This document shows, piece after piece, positions 26,586 to 39,291 of a stretch of 64,000 nucleotides of DNA. Source of the DNA: Absidia repens (taxonomy: Eukaryota; Mucoromycota; Mucoromycetes; Mucorales; Cunninghamellaceae); assembly GCA_002105175.1 (NCBI GenBank), contig MCGE01000053.1, forward strand, positions 1 through 64,000. Direction: 5' to 3'. The notes beneath the pieces were generated by a model. That model searched no databases and had not been told where the DNA came from. It saw only the letters and a list, made by a program, of their open reading frames with translations. A program made the position numbers and the translations under genes. Position 1 is the first letter of the stretch; every line of letters begins with the position of its first letter.

Positions 26586-28904
26586 ATGACGATCGACGAA
26601 ATAGCAGATAAACTAGGTCAAGGTAATCTCCAAAAAACAGCGTACATTTTTGTTCACTGGATCTTTTCTACACCAACCCCTTATTGACTGATATGACATT
26701 TTCTATTTTTTTATTTATTTTTATAGACTTATCACTCAAAGACGCCAAGCCGCGACAGAAAAAGCCATTTCAAGTGGTTCTTGTCGACATTAAAAAGGCC
26801 GCCCACGGAGTCATCCACTGCGTTAAAAAGCCACTTGAAGAAAACGATTTGAAATTTGTTGCTTTATCTTACCGTTGGGGTGAATTACACGAGGCGCTGA
26901 TTGACACTGGCGTTGGTTACACAGCAACCATCACATCGTTTGATTTAAAGGATTTTTATCTTCTTTGCAGGCTAATGACATTCGAATCGGATACAAAGCA
27001 TATCAATTATGTATGGGTGGATGCTATCTGTGTGGATCAAAGCCCGGCAAAACGAAAAGCAACCATTCACCAAATGAGCAATATCTACGATCGCGCCACA
27101 TATATATTAGCAGTACCCGATCTTCATCTGACTTACCTGAAAGGCGTCTCGCTAAAAAACGAAGACACCATCAAGGGCTCCACCAAATACTATATGGATC
27201 TTTATCATCTTCTTCACGGACATGCGTCCCAACTCGACGTCTTGGATAAAGCATTCCTCGATGATGCCCAAGTGCCAACAGATCCTCCTGTATTAAGACA
27301 ATTGCTGCTTCAAGACACGAGTCATTTTGCATACGGTTTGATGGAATACACGTCGTATACTGATTTGTATTGCCCTGTACAAGCCCTCGATCATATTTGC
27401 GAAACCACCACCACCAATCAAGAGCGTCGTCAAGATTGGAAAACTTGGATAAAAGGGAGCAGCAAGCATTCGAATGGAGAAATACATCAGTGTGACAAAA
27501 AGATTTGTCCTCTAGACGTGATTCGTTCAATACATATTGATTTAACAAATGAAGAATACTGTCAATTCCTTGACTCTCAATGGAAATCCAAGATCCTAGA
27601 AAGAAGCAACAGTATTCGACAATCGATGGAATTTTTGGTGGGGCTCATCAAGGATTGGTCAACGCGTGTGTGGGTGATCAGTGAATTCAATATCGCCAAA
27701 AAGAAAAACAACCTCAAATATTGGTTCACTCAATTGTCTCTTGACACTGATGCACCTTGGACGTTTGAAAGGCAGATGGGCCGCGAAAACTTCACCTTCT
27801 TCAAATTTGATTTTCACAGTCTTTCGAACACCATTATGAACGTTAATTACTACGAAAACGACTATGAAACAGAACAAACAAGAACAAGAACGTCCAACCC
27901 AGTGTACATCCAATTCCATTATACTTTACACAGTCAACTCAGTCGACAAACGTTTCTGCAGAACATTCTGATTTCCAAAGCCAGTAAAAATGGTAAGTCG
28001 GGAAACAAACAACGGGACCCCTTACTCCCGCCCATTTCCTTTTAGAAAAAAAAAAAGGAAAGGAATGTAAAACTCTTTTTTTTATTTTATTTTAAAAATT
28101 TCATTAGAGGATCGATTTTACAGTATTTTGCCCTTCTCACCCTATCAAGACAGAAACCTGGAGGTGTCGCATTGGAACATCAACACAATGCCATCCGTGA
28201 AATTGAAACTCTACGACATCATGCACACCAAAGATAAATTAGCACTGCTATTTCTGTCTGGTGATAAAGAGGCAATGCATAGCGGTGTTTTACCAACCTT
28301 TGCCACATCGACTTTAACTCCGACATCCGAGCTTGCGCATCGCATCCATCGTCCTGACGTCGCTTTTTTGAATTTTGACGTCAAGGACCCATCCACCATT
28401 ATGCTTTATCATCATCATCACAAACAAACCAACAACAAAAATAACAACAATGATGATGATGATGATGATGCAGAGGACGGTATTGACTCGTCCCAACACT
28501 ATTTACGTTTGAAACCGAAAGAATATTTGGTGTTAAAACACGCCGCCAATTGGCCCACGGTATTTGATCTCATGCGCAGCAAGTGGCCCATTTTTAAACG
28601 CCTTGGCGTCCATGCTGATAATGGGGAGGATATTCCTACCCGTAGTTTTGACCTTGTTTCTATCCCACTTACCCCAGATACTGTACCGAACGACACGGAT
28701 TCCATCGATTCGGAAAATCGTAGAGGTCGATATATATTCCTCACTTTGATAGGTTGTCTTGTTAGAAACAAATGGATTCTGTTGCCTCTAGACATGTCAA
28801 GTATCGACCGGGGAGAGCGAATGATATGCCATGGCGACGATGACAACTCCATCGACAACGACAGCCATGCTAAGGCTCCGGTTCCTTTTTTTGATATCTA
28901 CTAA
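26586..28904 (+). CDS. HET5: HET-domain protein with C-terminal fused domain, 699 aa
   Basis: Exons: 26586-26622, 26727-27992 and 28108-28904 (2100 nt), phases consistent. It is the intact member nearest to HET1 and HET2 and the best reference for their lesions. HET motifs: FVALSYRWG, YVWVDAICVDQ with MSNIYDRATYILAVPD, and TRVWVISEFNIAKKKNN. The Cys/His pair is YCPVQALDHIC and IHQCDKKICPLD. The C-terminal domain starts DRFYSILPFSPYQD and has the block VKLKLYDIMHTKDKLALLF. The linker is coded by (AAC)n and (GAT)n runs near 28425-28470, and the end is PFFDIY. AATAAA at 28967-28972. The most likely functional copy of the HET1 subgroup on the plus strand. Confidence 0.92.
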
Positions 28905-29689
28905 AAAAAAAACCCCCCCACAAGATGTGGTGGTATCGTGTTAATAGTTTGGATCGTGATTGCTTTAATAAAAACAGCTACATTACATACTTGGAAAAAT
29001 AACCAATGATTGTTTCATACCTTGGCTTGATGATATGTATAATTAATGTTCAATCATTTATGTTTGTCATGCGTTACTGTACCATTATTGTGCCATAGCA
29101 TCAACATTTGGCTTAGTTGGTATAGGATAATTAAATATATTGAGTTTAATCAGAGAGGACACGCTATTTTTTTTTTCTTTTTTTTTGGTGGCTGACACAC
29201 ACTTTTCTACGATGAATGGATCTACAGTTGTACAGTACAGTACTGTATAGTGAGGTCCAAAGGCTTTAAGAAAAAGAACTCCTGGGTGTAACGGGGTAGA
29301 GTTTGTAAAGAGAAAATAACGAGAATATTAAAAATAAACGAGATTTCGATATGGTTTTTATTTTGTGCTGACCATCCCGTTATTTATAAGAAAAGCGGTG
29401 TTTGTATTTAGTAAAGTGAAACTAGTGCATATTATCATGATGTCCCATTTAGATGCTTGCTACGGATGTTCAGTATTTATTATGACTAATTGTTCCCAAA
29501 GTCGTTCCTTTATCCGGCTTTTATTTTCCTGTTCATACTGAGATGGGTAGGTGTATTATTTCTGACACCACACTGGACGATGTGAATGTTTTAAATCCCG
29601 CCCACGTGGATTCTTTATTTATTGTTTTCTCAGCAATCTTTTTTTCCCCTTCACTCTCCTTCTTTTCTTCTTTTTTTTTTTTTCTTCAT
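28905..29689. other. HET5 3' flank and junction sequence
   Basis: 28920-29165 is the HET 3' flank ('tggtataggataattaaata', then 'attgagtttaatcagagagg'). Then comes 'ggtggctgacacacac' and 'tgtacagtacagtactgtat' (29187-29250), sequences found inverted beside HET7 (40280-40345). Bases 29588-29612 hold 'aaatcccgcccacgtggatt'. No supported gene. Confidence 0.5.
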
Positions 29690-30060
29690 CATTATAACCT
29701 TTTTGGGGTACAGTGGACTTGGGTTACTGTCGGGACTAGTTTAGAAGGGTTTTCAGATCAGGGATGACGAGATGCATGGGAAAACCTTTTCATTTTGAAT
29801 TTCGAAGCTACATCTTCTACAACCATCGTTAGTTTCATTTTGTGTTAGTTTATCCATAATTTGTCTATGCATTTGAATAAAAAAACATGAATCTATTTTA
29901 CATGCTCCAATGAAAAAGTGTGTCCCAATAGTCATTCTCAAGTGTTGTGCAATAGATCCCGCGTTTTTACTACTACCATCTCTTTTTTAGATTAGTTTTG
30001 ACCATTCTCAAATACCCACAGTAGTCTTCTCGTGCTATCCCCAATAGGTGTCTCTAGTGA
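29690..30060 (+). repeat. Dispersed repeat D, copy 3
   Basis: Begins 'actagtttagaagggttttc' with 'cagggatgacgagatgcatg', then AATAAA blocks and 'tcaagtgttgtgcaatagat'. From about 29820 through 30965 this copy and the adjoining repeat A3 match the far right end of the window in inverse orientation (64000 back to 62990). Confidence 0.65.
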
Positions 30061-30414
30061 GTGTTTGATGTGTGTTGGTGACGTGATTCACTCCTATGGA
30101 ATAATTTGATCGCTTTTACTGTGCATGTCAATATTCAGAGCTCCCGTAACAATGACATGGGGTAAATGGGGAATTATTAGTCTATGTTTTTATAGTTTTG
30201 GTGAGGAGAACTTTCTCGGCACTATACAAAAAATGGAGGGAGGATAGTGGACTAATTATCTTTATAAAAGATGTCTGTTTTCTCATTATCTTTCATTTTA
30301 AAAAAAAAAAACTGATGTCGAACGGGCAGCTGATTGAAGTCGCTTAGTTTTATCAAATTATTAAAAAAAAAAAAAACGAAATCCCAGCCGATTTTCGCTG
30401 CAGAACTGCTTTTT
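30061..30414. other. Sequence between repeats D3 and A3
   Basis: Non-coding. It is duplicated in inverse orientation at 63440-63780 ('agctcccgtaacaatgacat', 'gagaactttctcggc'), so D, this spacer and A moved or were copied as one block of at least 1 kb. Confidence 0.55.
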
Positions 30415-30965
30415 TTTTTTTTTTTTTTTTGCAAAAGATGCATTGTGCATGCTGTATAATGAATGACTCTGTACACCTTCTATACCCTAGCGAGCCATAA
30501 TTAATCACATGAAAGATAATAAAGTAGTCAAATTCCCTGTTTATGTTTATCCTCTATCATTCCATAAGCCAAAAAAAAAAGTACATACCTTCGGATCACC
30601 AATACCATTTTATTTTTACAGATAACTTTTGAAACATTCATTGTCAAAATCTTTTCGTTATTATTACCAAGGGAGCAAATGAACATTTTAAATACCGCTT
30701 CATAATTTTTGGCACCGTTACCCGTGCTACTGTAGACTATCCGTGCGCCTAGCAAACGCCATTTGGCGGTGCGGTGTTTAAAACGAAATTCATGCAAAAG
30801 TGCCTGCGGAAATCAGGGTCTTTTTCCGCGTGTCATTTTTGGTGGCATGGCTCCAATTCATACGAGAAACGGTTTCTTGATACAAAAAAAAGTTTACCAC
30901 ACACAGAATGATTAATAATTTGTTTTTATGTTGGAGGCTTTGACATTTTTTTTTTTTAAAAAAAA
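30415..30965 (-). repeat. Dispersed repeat A, copy 3
   Basis: Same orientation as A2: starts 'tgcattgtgcatgctgtata', 'ctctgtacaccttct', then 'atgtttatcctctatcattc' and 'ccgtgcgcctagcaaacgcc', and ends near 'tttgtttttatgttgg'. A minus-strand frame (30797-30528) is partly conserved with one in A2, but not in A1 or A4. Confidence 0.65.
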
Positions 30966-32229
30966 AAAGAATAGTCCCTGAGGAGTGGGAGTTTTCCCTG
31001 CTATGATATCATACGAGTATCCTCATTTTTACAGTATGTTGTTTTTCTCTCAGTTTATCTTTGATTACAAGAAAAAGCTTTAGATTCTGTCAATTTATAA
31101 AATGCTCCTCAAGGTTGCATTACGTGTGTTATGAAGTTTCCCAATATGTGCTTTCAACTAGTATTCTTATGGTGGCTAGAACCTTAACCATTTCATTTTG
31201 TTAATATTGATTTCCTGTTGAGTCGGTGCTCTATTCCTGACACCCCACGGAGACCATACGAACCTTTTAAATCCCGCCCAAATGAAATCTCCATCTTCCC
31301 CTATTTGCCCCCCTTTCTGTCTTTTTCTTTTCCCTTCTTTTCTTTTCCCCTCCTTCATCATTGGATTCTCATTGAGATTTTGACAATCTTAGATAAGCGT
31401 TAGGACTAGTTTAGAAGCGTTTTCAGTTCAGGGATGACAACATGCAAGGGGAAACCAGTTCATTTTGGATTTAGGATCTACAACCACTCATTAGTTGCCA
31501 TTTTTTGAAGTCGTCATTAGCTTCATTTCATCTTAGTTTCTTCATAGTATGTATGCAACTGAATAAATATGCCTTTTTTTTTTTTTTTTTACATTGTCTG
31601 AATGAAAAGTGTCCCATTCGTCGTTTTCACATCTTATAAATAAGAGGTGTCTTTTGTACCATCGCCTGGTCTAGATTAGGGTTTGACTGTCGGTATGCTT
31701 CTATAAAATAGTTACCAATTTACAATCTTTCATCATGTATCATACAGTATATTAGATCCTCATGTTTCTATTGTCCACTTTAGACTAGCGTTGCCCATTG
31801 CCCAACTCTTACATTAGTCTTTTCCTCATGTTTCACTCCAACAGACCTTTCTCTCTCAATCTCTTTGTTACAATGAGCAACCCCTTTGTATTTAGTTTTT
31901 TTATAACTACCTTTTGTTTCAATAAAATATGTCCGTTTAACGAAACATACTATATCCTGTTTGATATTAAACAATAACTCTACTGTAGCTGTTTTGTGAG
32001 TTGTGTCACCAAACACGACCAGGTGTCTGATACACCCTACTCTCTCCCTGGTTAATTGCCGAAAAAACAATTACCATTATATATAACCCTATTCCTTTTC
32101 GACGAGTTATGTTAATAGAATATAGCCGCTATAGAGAAGGGTGGATGGTTTTGGCATTGTTTTCAAATTTGATTATGACTACTTGCATTAGGCCACTGAC
32201 TCCAAGTAGAACCTCCTCTTATTTTCTGT
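30966..32229. repeat. Dispersed repeat D, copy 4 (about 31360-32000), left part of the second 4.3-kb unit
   Basis: From 31218 onward it parallels 21665 onward. D4 shows the same order of blocks as D2, including 'tcttttgtaccatcgcctg' and 'tgactgtcggtatgcttcta'. Bases 30966-31217 carry no recognisable feature apart from the A3 end. Confidence 0.65.
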
Positions 32230-32893
32230 TGCACGTTCATGCTGAACCGCACCCTATTACCAATATACTGTATGGAATACTCTGACATTGCTCAAACTAC
32301 ATTTGGGAATATTAATATCATTCGCCGACAAAAATGGCCACATGTCCCAAAGAAAGAATTGCCTCTTTTTTTTGGGTGGGTGGGTGGAAAGAGTGTGTGT
32401 TTGATTCCTTGAACGCAGAAAACCTTGAACAGAAAATTAGCGCTCACTGGGTTATCCATCACTCAGCCCTCTCACCACCCTGCATATAGGACAGACCTAA
32501 AAAGGGGGTGGATCGTGGCGGTTGTTAAACCCTCGCTAAAAAAAAAAATCAAAAAAAAAAAATCCAGGAACCAAAAAGTTTACCAAAGGGCGTATGGACC
32601 CCACAACAAAAAACAAAACAAACCCTTCGTTGCTCTCTATGCCGTTATTGAATTAGACTCTCCACCTATTGTAGAAAATACTACCATTGTTGAACGATAA
32701 AAAGCGTTTTTTTTTTGTGTATTGATTGTCGACACAAACTTGTGGCACCCATATTGACTTTTCGTGTGACAGACTAGCACCTTTTTGAACAGTTCCCCGA
32801 AGAATTAAGTTACGCAACATCATTTCTTTTTCCATCCACTCCTTTTTTTTTTTTTTTTTTTTTTTTTCTTCTTCATCAGTTTCAACTTTCATC
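32230..32893 (+). promoter_or_regulatory. 5' leader of HET6
   Basis: Near-copy of the HET4 leader: 'gcacgttcatgctgaaccgc', 'aaaaatggccacatgtccca', 'ccaccctgcatataggacag', 'cgtgtgacagactagcacc' and a long T-run just before the ATG. The distal microsatellite of HET4 is missing. Confidence 0.5.
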
Positions 32894-35144
32894 ATGACGA
32901 TTGACGGACAAGGGAATCAGCTCGGTAAAGGTAAATCAATTATCTAGTGTGGTCTTTTGCTAGACTGTCAATGTAGATTTTAAACCCAAATCCATATTAA
33001 CTCATATACATTTTTTTTTTTTTTTGATTTTTTTATCAAATAAAATACAGAACAGCGGAAAAAGAAGCCATTTCAAGTGGTACTTGTCGACATTGAAAAG
33101 ACTGTCGCAGACAAAGCGATCCACTGTGTGAAGAAGACGCTCGAAGATGACGATTTGAAATATGTGGCGTTATCTTACCGTTGGGGTGAATTACATGAAA
33201 CGCTGGTGGATACGGGCGTGGGCTATACAGCGTCGATCACATCGTTTCACTTGGATGATTTTTACAAGCTGTGCTATACGATGACGTTGGAATCGGATAC
33301 GAAGGACATCAAGTATCTGTGGGTGGATGCGATCTGTGTGGATCAAAATAACCCTGTCAGGCGAAAAGCAACCATTTATCAAATGAGCAACATCTACGAC
33401 CGCGCCACGTATATCTTAGCCGTGCCGGATCTTCCTCTAACGTACATCAAAGGTGTCTCGACCAAAAATTACGATATTATCGATGCCGCCAAGGCATACC
33501 TCAAAGACATTTATTATCTGCTGCATGGAAACACCACCGAGCTCAATGCCTTGGAAGAAGCCTTCCTCAATTCTTTTGGCCCACTCAAAGAGTCGCCTGA
33601 ACTACGACAACTACTTCTTGAATACACCGATTATTTTGGGCATAGTTTTATGACGTACGAAAAACATCATGCCAAATACTGTCCTGTGCGAACACTCGAT
33701 CATATCTGCCAAACCAGTGAACCACCCCAGTCCACTAGCCATTGGAAATCCTGGATCAAAACCAAGAAGAACTCGATTGGTGATATTCATCAGTGTAATG
33801 ACGCGGTGTGTCCCCTCGAATTTCGGTTGGACAAAAAAATGGACTTGAGCATAGATGAAGAAACAGAAATTAACAGGCCAAAATGGAAATCAAGGGTCAT
33901 GCAACGAGGCAACAGTATCCGGCAAGCGATGGAACTGATGACGGATCTTGTCAAGGATTGGTCTTCTCGTGTGTGGGTGGTCAGTGAATACAGCATTGCC
34001 AAAAGGAAAAACAATCTAAAATATTGGTTTACACAATTCTCATTCACGTATGGCGACGACAATGGCGTGGACGAGGATCTGATTTATTACTTCAAGAAAA
34101 ACGGCCTGCGCTTTTTTAAATTTGATTTTGATGACCCGTTGATGGATGCCCCTTACTACTCGGATCAATTTGAAGCAAGATTCACGCGAGCACGATCGAC
34201 CAATCCCGTTTATATTCGATTCCATTACACGATGGCCCGTCATCTTGCGCAACAAACCTTTTTGGAAATGATTTTGGGAACCAAGGCCAGCCGAAATGGT
34301 AAAATAAATACATATATCTATATTTGATTTTTGAAAAGAAATGAATCTAATTTTTTTTTTTTTTTTTTTATTAGAGGATCGGTTTTACAGTGTTTTACCG
34401 TTATCCGACTATCATGAAAAGAAAAAAGAGGTGTCCACTTGGAAAGTCAGCGGCCTTTTATCGGTCAAATTGAAACTGTACGAGATCATGAACACCAAAG
34501 ACAAATTGTTCCTCCTTTTTTGGTCCACCAGTCTAGACGCCATCCAAAACAATGTGCTCCCCACCTTTGCAAGCACCACTTTACCTTCTGATTTTGCAAC
34601 GGAACATCTTTTACAAATGTTCACCGGCCCATTTTCCAATTTCGACTTGGACGACCCATCCACCCTTCAGCTTCTTCACGATGATGAACATGCCAATAAA
34701 AACAACAACAACAGCAGCAACAGCGAAGAAGACGACGACGAAGATGATGATGATGAGGGGAATCGCCAGGATCCCTATGACTACCTACGGTTGAAACCAA
34801 AGGAATATTATGTGATCCATTACCCGGATGCTAAACACCATGCCGAGCTACTTACCATGTGTATCTCGCGTTCTCAACGGATTGGTATCCATGATGCATC
34901 TCCACAGACGCTTGACATGGTAGCCATTCCTCCCACGCAATGGGATTACGTGGAGCCTCACCCTGATAAATATCAAGATCGAATGCATTTCCTTATTTTG
35001 GTTGGATCGTTTGCAACCAACAAATGGACCCTCTTCTTTGATTTCGACTACACCTACTCAGGTCGCAAAGACGATCGCCATGTGATTGCCAATGACACCA
35101 ACGAGGATCATACCAAGTCGGCGACCTTTTTTGATATATATTAA
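32894..35144 (+). CDS. HET6: HET-domain protein with C-terminal fused domain, 684 aa
   Basis: Exons: 32894-32930, 33051-34298 and 34375-35144 (2055 nt). It is very like HET4 up to the variable middle, with HET motifs YVALSYRWG, YLWVDAICVDQ and SRVWVVSEYSIAKRKNN. The Cys/His pair is YCPVRTLDHIC and IHQCNDAVCPLE. Differences from HET4 concentrate around the second Cys/His motif and in the acidic linker, which here is longer and adds Ser (coded near 34695-34770). The C-terminus is TFFDIY. Donor and acceptor sites are canonical. An intact segmental duplicate of HET4, with HET5 lying between the two copies. Confidence 0.92.
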
Positions 35145-36629
35145 TAAAAATCGTGTGTCGCGGGAGGGGGAAGTTTATCCACTTTTATTTTTTTTATTTT
35201 TTTTTGGGGGTTTGTTTATACGTATGGCGGGGGGTTGGATTGATTCTATAAATAATAACTGCAATAGGATATGCTTTTGTTTCTTTTTACTATCAAAATA
35301 AAGATAAAAGACATCTAGTTTACGTTCTTTTTGAATGACGACGTCTCTCCGCATTTTCAAGTTTTTTTGTTGGCCCAGACATTCGGAAAAAAAAAATACT
35401 GTACTGTACGGCGGTGGTGTGGAGGCAAAAGGGTATTCGTTGTATGTTTATTTTGTTATTATAAAATTCGCCCGTCCAATGGAATCACACACTTACTCCA
35501 ACTATAATGATATAAATGACGTTGCCCAGATAGCTCCCCCCTTCGAAACATTCAGGAAAAAAAATCAACTGATGTTGCAACAATACGATGAATTTCTCAC
35601 AGCAGAGACGATGCCACCATTTTAAATACCGCCCACGTGGAGGATGTTGTATTTCCTCGCCATTTTTTTTTTTTTATTTCTTTCGTTCTTTCGTATTTTT
35701 TTTTTCTTCACCATTGTTACCTCTAGGAAGCATGTTGGACTTGGCTTAGTATTAGACCTAGTTTAGAAGGGTTTTTTTATTTCAGGGATGACAAGATGCA
35801 TGGGGAAACCCTTTCATTTTGGATCTGGGATCTGAAGACCACTCATGAATTCACTTCATTAGTGTGGTTAATTATTAGTATCGTCCATAGTTTGTACCAA
35901 CCAATATTTAATAAAATATATCTGAATTTGTTAACATGGTTCACTGAAAAATGTCTCATTAGTTTTACTCTCATGTCTTGTGCAGTAGATCCCTCCCATC
36001 CCGCTTTTTTTTTTTCTTTACCATCACCCTTAAGAATAGTCTTGACCATTGCTGGTTTTTGTTTTTTTAATAACTGACACCCATTTAGCAGTATGTCTAT
36101 ATTTCTCATGCCTTGCACAGCATATTGACTCCCATTTTTAAATCGTCCCCTTTAGATTAGCGCTTCTCAATCTTCAAACCTCATATTAGTCTCGCCATCA
36201 TGCTTTCATCTCGATAGATCCTGCTATCTAACAATTCCCATGTTACAATGAACCTTTTCGTTTTTAGTTTTGGTCTCCATGAATGTGTTTCAATAAAATG
36301 TTGTTGTTTTTTTTTCATAAATAATTAAACTGCCCTATCTGATGGTAAACAATATCTCTACTGTAGCTGTTTTTTGTTATTTGTCTTACTATTCTCTTCT
36401 AAGTCACCTCACAATAACTACGCCCTCTCCCCTCCTCTTCCCACCGGCACTGAAGAATCAGAGCTAGAATACTTTTACTATCAACAATAGACATCTTCCT
36501 ACTTTATCATTTATACAGAAATGGAATCTAGGATTCATGATGTGTATGTGTAGATGCGCTGACTTCTTAGCTTATCCATGACTTCCATTGCACCGCCCCG
36601 TTCATTCTCGCTGAAATCCCCAGTAGACA
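35145..36629. repeat. HET6 3' flank and dispersed repeat D, copy 5 (about 35715-36380)
   Basis: 35145-35388 is shared with the HET4 3' end. A CCGCCCACGTGG motif lies at 35628-35640, 75 bp before D5, as at the other D copies. D5 has the usual opening and blocks with AATAAA. Bases 36480-36550 ('ggaatctaggattcatgatg') also match 54165-54200 after D7. No supported gene. Confidence 0.6.
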
Positions 36630-37667
36630 TCATATTTTTTTTTTGTCTCATTAGTTTTATTCTTTGTACTCCTTAAATAAACGTTTTGTTCTTCTATCAT
36701 GATTTACCACCGTCATTGAAACCAAGCCTATATGTAAACTATTTTTTTTTTTCTTTTGGTGGTTTCGTTTTTATTACGGATTTGAATAGTATATGTTATG
36801 GCAAACATGAATCTGTATTTTGTTTGTCAACTTTCATTATTAGAAAAGAAAAAGAGAAAATCCTTTAGGCATCTAAAGTTGATCAGTCCAGGTTGTATGA
36901 TGGACGGTGGGAAATTGAAGACAGATGTTTATTTATTTATTTTTACCACAAAAGGACAATAAAATACAAAGATGGCAGTGGGCTGTGCAACATCACTTGG
37001 TTGCCAAGAGGCTACAGGATCGCCTTACGTCTCCCATTGTAAAACTAGGTCATCGTGATTAATTTTTTTTTGTCTTCACACTATCTTAAGGCAAACCATC
37101 CACAAATTCATAAAATGGTTGCATTTTATTGAGGAATTTAAAAACAACGGATAATTCAATGCACTCATTTATGATATATGAGTAAATTTAAAATAATCGA
37201 GAAAGTCCTTTTGGAGCCCATTCCATTGTCCCATGAGTGGGATTGATGAAATGAGCCAAAAAAAAAAAAAAAAAAAATCGGAGCCGGACGTTGAAATCCA
37301 GCCAATTTTATCAACGATTCGCACCAACCACCATTGTGGATATCGTTTGCCAAGATAAACACAACCCAATCATTTGACAGCGGCAAAAAGGAAAACACTA
37401 ACACTCTACGAGTAGTGATTTACTTGCTGATGTTATTGAGGATTTAAGCTTGTGTAATGTAATGTTTTGTTGTTTGTTCCTGTACAAGATCAACGAATCA
37501 AGTGACTCAGCAGAGAAAAGATCTGCGGTTATCCCAACTCAGATGGTCGATCCCGTCGTTTCAAATAAAAAATGCTCTTTTTAATTTGATCTTTTTTTTT
37601 ATTTTTATTTTTATTTTTATTTTTATTTTTTTTGAATCAATTCATAATCTATTATGAAAACCCCCCA
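36630..37667 (+). other. Left part of the CorA duplication, copy 1
   Basis: Matches 49556-50576. It contains short peptide-coding-like stretches kept in both copies, for example KIQRWQW with TSPIVKL (36967-37062) and SSDSAEK with SAVI (37500-37540). These may be remnants of a neighbouring gene or upstream exons. I do not recognise a family. T-runs precede the transporter ATG. Confidence 0.4.
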
Positions 37668-38845
37668 ATGTCAACCTCCCATTCTCAATCCTCTTTCAAA
37701 GAAATACCCTCGATGCAACGTGCTTATTCAGCTGGAGTAGATGATCTGATGGATAGCAATGTCGAGAGTGATGTTTTATATCCCCACTATGGATCCCAAG
37801 CTGGCAAGACAGCCTTCACAAAGTCACCAACCATAGATGCTTTTGCCAAAATGAAACGAAAAATGTCGAATGGATCTCGCCTATCAAGGCAGCGAAGGCT
37901 TTCTGGTGACCATGTATGTAGGACTTTTTATGTATCTATTATCCATAAAAGGATCATTTATTTTACTACGCCCTGTGATTAATGATTCAATCTTTTTTTT
38001 GTGTCACGTTATAGAACTGTGATACTTTTTTACCTGAAACGGTGCGTTACCATATCTACTCATCAGAGAAAAATGGGGAGACAGTACGTCAGCAACAACT
38101 TCTGTCGACCGATGGACAACATGGGCTGGAAACGATATTGAAAACAACAGGATGGTGGATTGACGGCCAGAGTCCTACGGATGAAGAAATGCAAGTCCTT
38201 GCCAAGCTATTTCGGATCCATCCCTTGACAGTCGAAGCTATTTTAGCCAGGGAACCCATGGAGAAGATCGAATTGTTTCCAAACTACACGTTTGTCTCGG
38301 TGCGTAGTTTCGGAACAGAAGATCCCATCCGGCCATACAATTTTTACAACCTCATCTTTAAAGATGGTTTGCTTACTTTTTACTTTCAGCCTTCGCCTCA
38401 CCCGTCTCGTGTGCGTCATCGCTTGGATCAAATCAAACACCACATGTTGATTGGACCCGACTGGATCCATTATTGTCTGATGGATGCCATCGTTGATGCA
38501 TTTTGCCCCATGGTTCATCAGATCGAAATGGAAAGCCTCGCCATTGATGAACTTTCTTTGGTGTTACACAACTCGGAACGTTCTGATATGTTGCAAAGGA
38601 TCAGTGGCTGTCGCAAACATGCATCTCAAATCTCTCGTCTTTTAGTCACCAAGGTGGAGGTCATGAATAGTTTGATGAAACGCTACGAGGAAAAATGGCA
38701 ACGTGCTGGTGGTTATGGTGCACTGGTGCAAGATGAACACGTTCTCCTGATCAAATCATAGCATTGAAAACATTGAATGAAGTCTTGTTACATCTTAGTG
38801 ATATTCAAGGTAATGGCAAAAAAAAAAAAAGATGGTTACTTTCTT

Positions 38846-38881
<36 letters not shown>

Positions 38882-39291
38882 GGTAGATCATTTGACGACA
38901 ATGACGCAAAACATGAACCATTACAATAGGATTCTATCCCGCGCTCATACCAACTACCTTGCTCAAGTCAATGTGGGTTTATCAATGACATATCGGACGA
39001 CAAATAAGGTGATGAATCGGTTGAGTTTCTTGGGAACCATTTGTATTCCTATTACTTTTATTGCTTCCCTTTGGGGCATGAATGTCAAGGTAATTGGGGA
39101 GTTGATGACAATTAGAAAAAAAAAAAAAAAAAAACAAGCAAATATTTATTCTTTATCTATAAATATATGTATCATATTAGGTCCCAGGAAAGGGTATTCT
39201 AAGTACCAGCTGGTTTTACTGGGTTCTTGTTGGCATGTTTTCCTATTGTATGATACTCATTTTCCTTGGCAAGAAATGGCGCGTGCTTTAG
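37668..39291 (+). pseudogene. CorA/Mnr2-type magnesium transporter, copy 1, frameshifted
   Basis: Exons: 37668-37913, 38015-38809, 38887-39089 and 39181-39291. The protein has a soluble N-terminal domain with GLETILKTTGWWID, the CorA landmarks FRIHPLTVEAIL and YTFVSVRSF, long helices (DAIVDAFCPMVHQIEMES, ERSDMLQRISGCRKHASQI), then two membrane segments with the diagnostic GMN motif (SLWGMN) at the end of exon 3 and a short tail with KKWRVL-stop. This is the fungal CorA superfamily (Alr/Mnr2 branch), Mg2+ channels of the plasma or vacuolar membrane. Against copy 2 (50577-52226) seven bases are missing after 38735 (GAACACGTTCTCC), which shifts the frame and stops at 38759-38761, before both membrane segments. 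Restoring length would give about 453 aa, short for the family. Confidence 0.85.
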
